A stretch of DNA of 64,000 nucleotides, taken from Lepidodermella squamata. Taxonomy: Eukaryota; Gastrotricha. The notes below the pieces were generated by a model that saw only the letters and a program-made list of their open reading frames with translations, had not been told where the DNA came from and did not search any database. The position numbers were made by a program, and so were the translations under genes. Position 1 is the first letter of the stretch; every line of letters begins with the position of its first letter. Of the stretch, positions 57,502 through 64,000 are shown piece by piece. The DNA is taken from NCBI GenBank assembly GCA_047495785.1, contig JBLDXI010000003.1:4030001-4094000 (forward strand). The letters run 5' to 3'.

Positions 57502-59025
57502 GTCATCCGATTTCAATCTCTCAATGAAGTCATGGTATCTATGGACTGACGTATTAAAGATGCATTTTCGATCATTTTTATCAACGGTAATTGCTTCCTT
57601 GTATCTGGTACGTTGTTCTTTTCGTATTCTCAAAAACTTCCATGCAAGTTGCAACTTGATTTTGCTCATTCCTTTTGCGAATGCTCCTTATGGAGCGCTA
57701 ATTGCTGGGCTCAACTTAGCTTTTGTTATCCTTCCATTTGTAGGGTGTAGAGTGGAGTGTGGTTCAGAAGTGCAAGAAGCCGTGGATAATAACGATTTGA
57801 ATCAGCACTTCACCTCCAAAGAAAGATTGCCTTGTTCCCCTCATTAGAAGGAAATGAGAGAAAACTTGGCTTACATAGTCTGAGTGATAGAGGAAAAGAA
57901 AAACCGCCGACAGCGCCATCTGCTTCATCATGTCGGTGTATTGTGTGGTATTCAAGAAAATCAGCTGGAGTGAACACTTTTGCAACGATGGATCGAAACG
58001 TTTTCAAGTCGGATTAGCGGTTGTTATAGAAAGAAAAGATGTTCCTTGAAACCTCTATCGACGGAGCGGTCGACAGTAGGTGGGTCAATCGCACAATAGA
58101 GGCCGGCGAGGGACACGCAAGAAATCGTTTGTGTTGTGCAATAATGTAGCTTAACGACAGCATTCTCTTCCACACTGGTCAGATTAGAGAAAAATGGCCA
58201 TCCGTCGCGGTTTTTTTTATTACGGACGGTAAACATCAGCCAAATTCATTAAATTGACTGATCTGAGAAGAGCGATAGATTCAAGTGCTGCTACAGTCCC
58301 TCGGGATAACTTTTCCCATTGGCGCTAAAACGTGATACAGTGCCATCTCATGTAGCTAAAATCCTTGCTTTTTAGTAATTTCAATCAACGCTGCACTCAA
58401 CTCAACTTTCCAAACCGCGGAAACACCTTGATCCGTCATTTTCCCATATTTTCCGTCAAATGCGTCTATCGCGTTCTATTGTTGGCGCCGCCCACCGTCA
58501 ACTTTTTTGTTTCCTGTTCAAAGAACTAACTAGCTTGCAAGTGCCTTTAGATAGGAAGCATCATCTTCGGGTAGCTGAGTTTGTGACCAATGTATGTAAG
58601 TTGGGTAGGTTACATTTGGTTAGGACCAGAGGGCAGACTCCCGTAGCCCGATACCTCCACGCCCATCTCCTTTTGGTCCGATGTTGTGAGCATTTTAAGC
58701 ACAGGGACGTCGGTCACTCCAAGTCTCTGGTAAACCAAGACCAAGTCTCCCAATTGGCTGGTAGCTAGTTAGCTAAAGCTTTTCTAGACGATCGTTTTGC
58801 ACTCGCTGAGAGTCCGCTTTCGACGACAGCAGGGCGTACGCGACGCGACCCAACGTTTGCCGTGAATTACGTTGCCCGCTACCGCCACGGGGAGGCTGCC
58901 GTTGTCGCTTGAACAGCAGTCAGCTCTACGATCTAACACTCATTTGTGTAATTTTGTCAATAGGGCTTTCCATATTAGCAGTGTGGAACTTTAGCTCAGG
59001 GGATGGAAGGTTTTAGCGAACTGAA
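57502..59025. other. Central region of the foldback element
   Basis: 1524 bp not repeated in the arms. Two plus-strand frames (57524-57847, 107 codons with hydrophobic stretches; 58460-58768, 102 codons, basic) have no recognisable domain, and neither shows a DDE transposase pattern. This may be captured or decayed DNA. Confidence 0.4.
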
Positions 59026-60520
59026 TCCTTACCATAACCGTCTTGTTACCGCGGTCTGGGACCGAATGGAAAATCATGGCAAATCATGGTAGCACCCGCA
59101 TATTATTTGCTATTTTATAAGAAGTATGCGCTTCATTCAACTTGTTACAGGTGAAATAAGGGCTCTGCCGCGTAAGGTAAGGTGAATAGCCCAGTTTTGA
59201 AGTTCGATTTTGAGCTTAAAATGTGATTGTCCATCAAGGCGAAAAAGTCGTGGATAAGTTGTCGTGGTTCGTGCTGTTTTCTCTTTTGAAACCTTCTTCT
59301 CAATCTCCTCTACTGTTTGAATACAAACACTTATGGTGCAGCCATGGGTTTTTTCAAGATAAGTGCCATGAAAGATGAAAAATCCTCACTTTCTCTTCGA
59401 TTCGGACTTGAATCGGATGTGGAGAGAAAAGACTCTTAACCCGTGGATAAACACCGCATTTACTGGCAATTTCTTACTTCCTGAGTAAGATCTTCTTGTG
59501 CTCTACTAAAGGACGTGAAAAACTGTGGTTGAACCCATGCTCTTTTTTGCAGCAATGCCCCAAAAGACGCCAGGCCATGCATTTTCGAGGTGTTGGGTGT
59601 GACGTAGTGAGTGCTAATCAGGACGAAAAAGTCTTGGATAAGTTGGGGTGGTTCTTGCTGTTTTCCCTGTTAAAACCTTCCTCCTAGTGCCTTCTCCTAT
59701 TTGACTACAAAAAGCTATGGTGCAACCATGGGTGTTTTCGAGATAAGAGCGACTAAAAACATACAATTTTCGCTTTTTCCACGATTTTCAAGCCGGGAGG
59801 AAAAATACTGAAAAGCCGTGGATGTCCTCCATATTAACTGGCTATTTCTTACTTCCCTAATAAGCCCTCCATGTGCTCGGCTAGGGAATGTGAAAAAACT
59901 GTGGGTGAACCCATTTTGTTTTCGCAGAAACGCCGCTCAAGACACCAGTGGGTGCATTTTTCCAAGGTTTTTGCGCTTTCAGATCACTTTCAAGTCGCCT
60001 AGCGGTGAATAACCCACGGTTGCACATGCTTTTCTATCGATTTCCTGATACTTTCGACAGTTCTCTACCAGGTAAGCAGAAGATTTCATGGTAACATCCA
60101 CAAAAGCGCACTTATATTTGTTGGTCATTTGTCCAGTACATTCATTTTTTCACACAGAATGCGGGCTATAAGTATATCTTATAATATTATGCGCGCGTAG
60201 TACTTCTTATTGTGCGCAGTACTCTGTATAGGAATTTTTTTCTCGTTGGTCGGCTTTAGCGCAAAATCATCGATATGTGGTATCCGAAATGTACCCATTT
60301 GCCTTAATCGACTCTCGCATCCTCTTGAAAAGTGAGTTAATCTTCCAAATTGGGAGTGAAATTATTGTATTCTGTATGAATAGGCTGATTGAGAGGATAA
60401 TGGCATTTCTGTTAGAAAAAACCCAGCCGGTGAAACCAAAAATGTAAAAAATTATTTTATCAGTTTTTATTGCGAGCGTCATCGATTGCATTTCCTTTAT
60501 AGTTATTAATGTTGGCACAC

Positions 60521-62353
60521 TTATTCAGACATTAGTTTATCGAATAGCTTCGGGCTACCAGGCCAAATAAGTGTCAACTCGGCAAGTCGTGACGGCCACT
60601 GCTTGAAATGCTTCCGGCGCATGTTGCTGTCAAGGTGGCGGAAAAGCGTTGCAGGGAAAACGAGGGCTGCTTCTAGAGCATGGATTTTCATCAAAGCTTG
60701 ATAGAATTCTTCCATTAAAGCGGATGCTCGAAATAGTCCTCGATCGGTAGTTGCGAGACCTGAGCAGAGGCTAGGAATGATGTGAAGGGCGACAGGATTT
60801 AACTCTAAACATGGACGTATCCGGCATGCTTTCGCAAGTAATTCTTCCAAATGGCCCAAGTTTTGTTTTGAAAATTTCTTCGAGGCGGTTATCCTGTCAG
60901 CCGAGAGCTTGATCATGCTGAGAGCGGAAAGATTTGCGGCTGAATCTTTCCGATCCATTTCGCACAGGCGGCATCTGCATTCGAAGCCAAATTTCTCTCG
61001 CAGCGACTTTTCCCTTGTCTGGAAGTCTTCGAAAGGTGTACAGTAGTCCCACAAGAGTTGTTCGCCTTTTCGAACTTTGCGAGTTACGCGGACAAATAAA
61101 AAGCGGCCGATGAAAGTTCGGCAGCAATTTGTGTCTACGCAGCTGTGATTTATATAGCTCGGCATTATCCAAAGTCCACAGCCATAGTTTCCTTTGTTAT
61201 TAGCAATATACGTCTCCATTGAAAGAGAATTGTGGTTGACGATAGCAGCTAGGGTTTCAGCGCCTTCATCCGTAAAGGGATCTCTGCTTTTCGACTCGAT
61301 TTTCGCGCCACAATATAGCTTATAGAACTCCTCGGATATATCTGGTCGAGCGTCCAATTTTTCTATTACCGCTACAAGAAAATCTGCTGACTGACTCTCA
61401 TCACACGCAGAGTGAGGCTGAGGGAAATAGTTGAAAGCTCGCTCTGCTATTACCAAAGTCCCAGGTTCAATATCGGTTGTTGCGACTAGGCCTCGCCCAT
61501 AACCATCAATTTCCTCGATTTGAAGCATATTGCTTGCAAAGTAGTTGGCATGGTTGCTCAGCATAGGATCGCTTTTAGCCTCGTCGATCATTTTCATTTC
61601 ATCGAAATCTCCAGTAGTTGATTCTTTCAAGCCTCGCTCAGCCTGAGCCAAGAAAAGCTTTTCAAAACCTGGCTTCCCGCAGACGAGTTCGATACATTCT
61701 TGGTATCGATCAAGTTTCATCAGCGAGCTAGCTTTCCGCAATAGAAGCTTTGGATTGCTAGGATCGATTTCCAGCCCTATTTCAGCATCTTTCAAAGCTT
61801 GAATTGGTCGGTCCATTGCAAGGAAAGCCGCTGATTTGTTCACCAAGATTTTTACTATGGCGTCGTTGTCAGAATTTCCAGCTAGCTGTTGAGCTCTTTC
61901 GAAACAGGCTATCGCCAACTCGAATTCACTTGTTTTGTAGAAGCCAACGCCGAGTGAGTTGAAGTTGATTGCATCAATAGATCTATGCCATTCTATTCCT
62001 TCTAGAAATTTGTGATCGTCCGGAAGAATTACGATGTCTCTGGTAGATAGGCTAGCTTTAATAGCCATAGAACTGCCGATAGGTTCGATGCAGGGATTTA
62101 AAATCATCGCTTTGGCCCCAGGCTGGATTTTCTCAAAAAATCGACCTTTTAAATCAGTGATGACCAATCGAAATACGACGTTGCCATTCGCGTCATCAAC
62201 AAGAGTTGCGACTTGAAGAGGCTTGAAAGGATTCCTTGATCGCACTACAACACCAATGAATCTGACAATCAGCGATTTTTGAATAAAACTGAACCCTCTG
62301 GCTTGATAGCCGAGGTTTGCAATGCTCTGCAAGCCGATGCTAGTGCTCTCCAT
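60521..62353 (-). CDS. SET-TPR protein, copy 7
   Basis: 610 residues with Glu353 and a private change, Gly7 for Asp7. Upstream it has two private base changes (CGGTCAGACTTGAGGCAG, about 62563-62580). Its 3' flank of the ATCCTC type directly abuts the right end of the foldback element. Confidence 0.88.
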   Translation of the reverse strand: MESTSIGLQSIANLGYQARGFSFIQKSLIVRFIGVVVRSRNPFKPLQVATLVDDANGNVVFRLVITDLKGRFFEKIQPGAKAMILNPCIEPIGSSMAIKASLSTRDIVILPDDHKFLEGIEWHRSIDAINFNSLGVGFYKTSEFELAIACFERAQQLAGNSDNDAIVKILVNKSAAFLAMDRPIQALKDAEIGLEIDPSNPKLLLRKASSLMKLDRYQECIELVCGKPGFEKLFLAQAERGLKESTTGDFDEMKMIDEAKSDPMLSNHANYFASNMLQIEEIDGYGRGLVATTDIEPGTLVIAERAFNYFPQPHSACDESQSADFLVAVIEKLDARPDISEEFYKLYCGAKIESKSRDPFTDEGAETLAAIVNHNSLSMETYIANNKGNYGCGLWIMPSYINHSCVDTNCCRTFIGRFLFVRVTRKVRKGEQLLWDYCTPFEDFQTREKSLREKFGFECRCRLCEMDRKDSAANLSALSMIKLSADRITASKKFSKQNLGHLEELLAKACRIRPCLELNPVALHIIPSLCSGLATTDRGLFRASALMEEFYQALMKIHALEAALVFPATLFRHLDSNMRRKHFKQWPSRLAELTLIWPGSPKLFDKLMSE

Positions 62354-62819
62354 TTTTTCAAATGTAAATTGAAGTGGCGAGTCGCGCTGCTTTTACACGC
62401 AACTGGCGTGACTCATCTTACAAAATACGTCCAAAATGAATAATATACTCATTGATAAAGCACACGTTATTCTGTTTATTTCCCAAAGATAAGAAGGAAT
62501 AATTCCTAGGAAATCTGCTCTGCTGAGCACTTTGCCCATATCATTCCTTTTTGGGTCACTTCGGTCAGACTTGAGGCAGAAATTGCCAAGCAGCATTGCT
62601 GGAAAGTATTTGCAGATTCGAATGTCTTGTTTTAGAAGAACAAATTTCCCAAATTCAATTGAAGAGAAGAAATTCAAGAATTTATTACCTCAGATGCATT
62701 AGCGACCGCCAACGGAAAATTGATGCAGGAACGAGGGGAGCCACTTGCCACATAAGGACCGGGTGTTTTATTGACGAAGCAAACGCCCTGAACAGCATTG
62801 TCTTTTCCCGCCATTCTAA

Positions 62820-64000
62820 CGCATGTACCCAGAGAGCGTGTGTATTCTTTTGGAAAAATCTCAGCGATATGTGGTATCCGAAATGTACCCATTTGCCTTA
62901 ATCGACTCTCGCATCCTCTTGAAAAGTGAGTTAATCTTCCAAATTGGGAGTGAAATTATTGTATTCTGTATGAATAGGCTGATTGAGAGGATAATGGCAT
63001 TTCTGTTAGAAAAAACCCAGCCGGTGAAACCAAAAATGTAAAAAATTATTTTATCAGTTTTTATTGCGAGCGTCATCGATTGCATTTCCTTTATAGTTAT
63101 TAATGTTGGCACACTTATTCAGACATTAGTTTATCGAATAGCTTCGGGCTACCAGGCCAAATAAGTGTCAACTCGGCAAGTCGTGACGGCCACTGCTTGA
63201 AATGCTTCCGGCGCATGTTGCTGTCAAGGTGGCGGAAAAGCGTTGCAGGGAAAACGAGGGCTGCTTCTAGAGCATGGATTTTCATCAAAGCTTGATAGAA
63301 TTCTTCCATTAAAGCGGATGCTCGAAATAGTCCTCGATCGGTAGTTGCGAGACCTGAGCAGAGGCTAGGAATGATGTGAAGGGCGACAGGATTTAACTCT
63401 AAACATGGACGTATCCGGCATGCTTTCGCAAGTAATTCTTCCAAATGGCCCAAGTTTTGTTTTGAAAATTTCTTCGAGGCGGTTATCCTGTCAGCCGAGA
63501 GCTTGATCATGCTGAGAGCGGAAAGATTTGCGGCTGAATCTTTCCGATCCATTTCGCACAGGCGGCATCTGCATTCGAAGCCAAATTTCTCTCGCAGCGA
63601 CTTTTCCCTTGTCTGGAAGTCTTCGAAAGGTGTACAGTAGTCCCACAAGAGTTGTTCGCCTTTTCGAACTTTGCGAGTTACGCAGACAAATAAAAAGCGG
63701 CCGATGAAAGTTCGGCAGCAATTTGTGTCTACGCAGCTGTGATTTATATAGCTCGGCATTATCCAAAGTCCACAGCCATAGTTTCCTTTGTTATTAGCAA
63801 TATACGTCTCCATTGAAAGAGAATTGTGGTTGACGATAGCAGCTAGGGTTTCAGCGCCTTCATCCGTAAAGGGATCTCTGCTTTTCGACTCGATTTTCGC
63901 GCCACAATATAGCTTATAGAACTCCTCGGATATATCTGGTCGAGCGTCCAATTTTTCTATTACCGCTACAAGAAAATCTGCTGACTGACTCTCATCACAC
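62820..64000. repeat. Tandem array unit 8 (partial, cut by the window end)
   Basis: ATCCTC/CTTCCAAA variant with the 4-bp deletion. The array continues beyond the window. Confidence 0.93.
63115..64000 (-). CDS. SET-TPR protein, copy 8 (partial, N-terminus outside window)
   Basis: The C-terminal 295 or so codons are present with Glu353 and a private change, Cys422 for Arg422 within the SET domain (FVCVTRKV). The frame is open to the window edge. Confidence 0.85.
   Translation of the reverse strand, partial: CDESQSADFLVAVIEKLDARPDISEEFYKLYCGAKIESKSRDPFTDEGAETLAAIVNHNSLSMETYIANNKGNYGCGLWIMPSYINHSCVDTNCCRTFIGRFLFVCVTRKVRKGEQLLWDYCTPFEDFQTREKSLREKFGFECRCRLCEMDRKDSAANLSALSMIKLSADRITASKKFSKQNLGHLEELLAKACRIRPCLELNPVALHIIPSLCSGLATTDRGLFRASALMEEFYQALMKIHALEAALVFPATLFRHLDSNMRRKHFKQWPSRLAELTLIWPGSPKLFDKLMSE

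Larger units (their letters stand above)
56255..60272. mobile_element. 4.0-kb foldback transposon-like element
   Basis: Inverted arms of 1247 bp (56255-57501 and 59026-60272) are almost identical; one difference was noticed, near 57015/59503. Ends read CGATGATTTTGCGC and GCGCAAAATCATCG. Comparison with empty units shows the target CAGCGATATGTGG, with ATAT duplicated (56251-56254, 60273-60276). Because target and ends share bases, the duplication could also be read as TA, with ends TCGATG. The 1524-bp centre has no recognisable transposase. The long arms, small duplication and lack of a transposase fit a non-autonomous foldback or long-TIR DNA transposon; the superfamily is undecided. Confidence 0.85.
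56204..62819. repeat. Tandem array unit 7, split by the foldback element
   Basis: The total length of 6616 equals a 2594-bp unit plus 4022 bp of inserted DNA including the target duplication. The insertion lies in the + strand gene fragment, 47-50 bases into the unit. Confidence 0.93.

Noticed and set aside
1-64000. CRISPR arrays, bacterial operons, phage or integrated virus genes
   Set aside because: No such motifs were seen; gene structures are spliced and animal-like throughout, and the only reverse transcriptase is of LINE type.

Overview
This window is animal nuclear DNA. The genes carry GT-AG introns, mostly 50-100 bases long, and poly(A) signals. Several products are animal signalling or housekeeping proteins: a ROR-type receptor with Ig, Frizzled and Kringle domains, a neuronal calcium sensor, an alpha-arrestin, and the exocyst subunit EXOC8. 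Compact genes, tiny introns and a few same-strand genes only 100-300 bases apart suggest a small-genome ecdysozoan (nematode-like or tardigrade-like). The sequence alone does not settle the species. All exon structures were spliced by eye, checking frame and phase.

Layout. 1-14.2 kb is a dense gene block: neuronal calcium sensor (+), alpha-arrestin (+), HMG-CoA synthase (-), RINT1 (-) and glyoxalase II (-); the last three could be one operon-like run. 15.0-18.0 kb is repeat-rich: a 5'-truncated LINE, an 88-codon membrane-protein gene hidden by an intron, and a tRNA-derived SINE joined to an inverted copy of itself. 18.6-30.3 kb holds a PP2C-like phosphatase, SF3B5 and EXOC8, all on +. 30.3-35.6 kb is non-coding DNA upstream of ROR. 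35.6-39.5 kb is a ROR receptor whose kinase domain has lost its catalytic motifs.

39.8-64.0 kb is the most unusual part. An unrecognised + strand gene, interrupted by a 363-bp hAT-type MITE and holding two in-frame TGA codons, runs into a head-to-tail array of 2594/2598-bp units. Each unit contains one complete intronless 610-codon SET-TPR methyltransferase-like gene (-) and the truncated 3' end of the neighbouring + strand gene. Seven complete SET genes and part of an eighth are present, nearly identical, and the array leaves the window on the right. One unit is interrupted by a 4.0-kb foldback element with 1247-bp near-perfect inverted arms. Fixed differences between units form a mosaic, pointing to unequal exchange or conversion within the array, provided the assembly is right.
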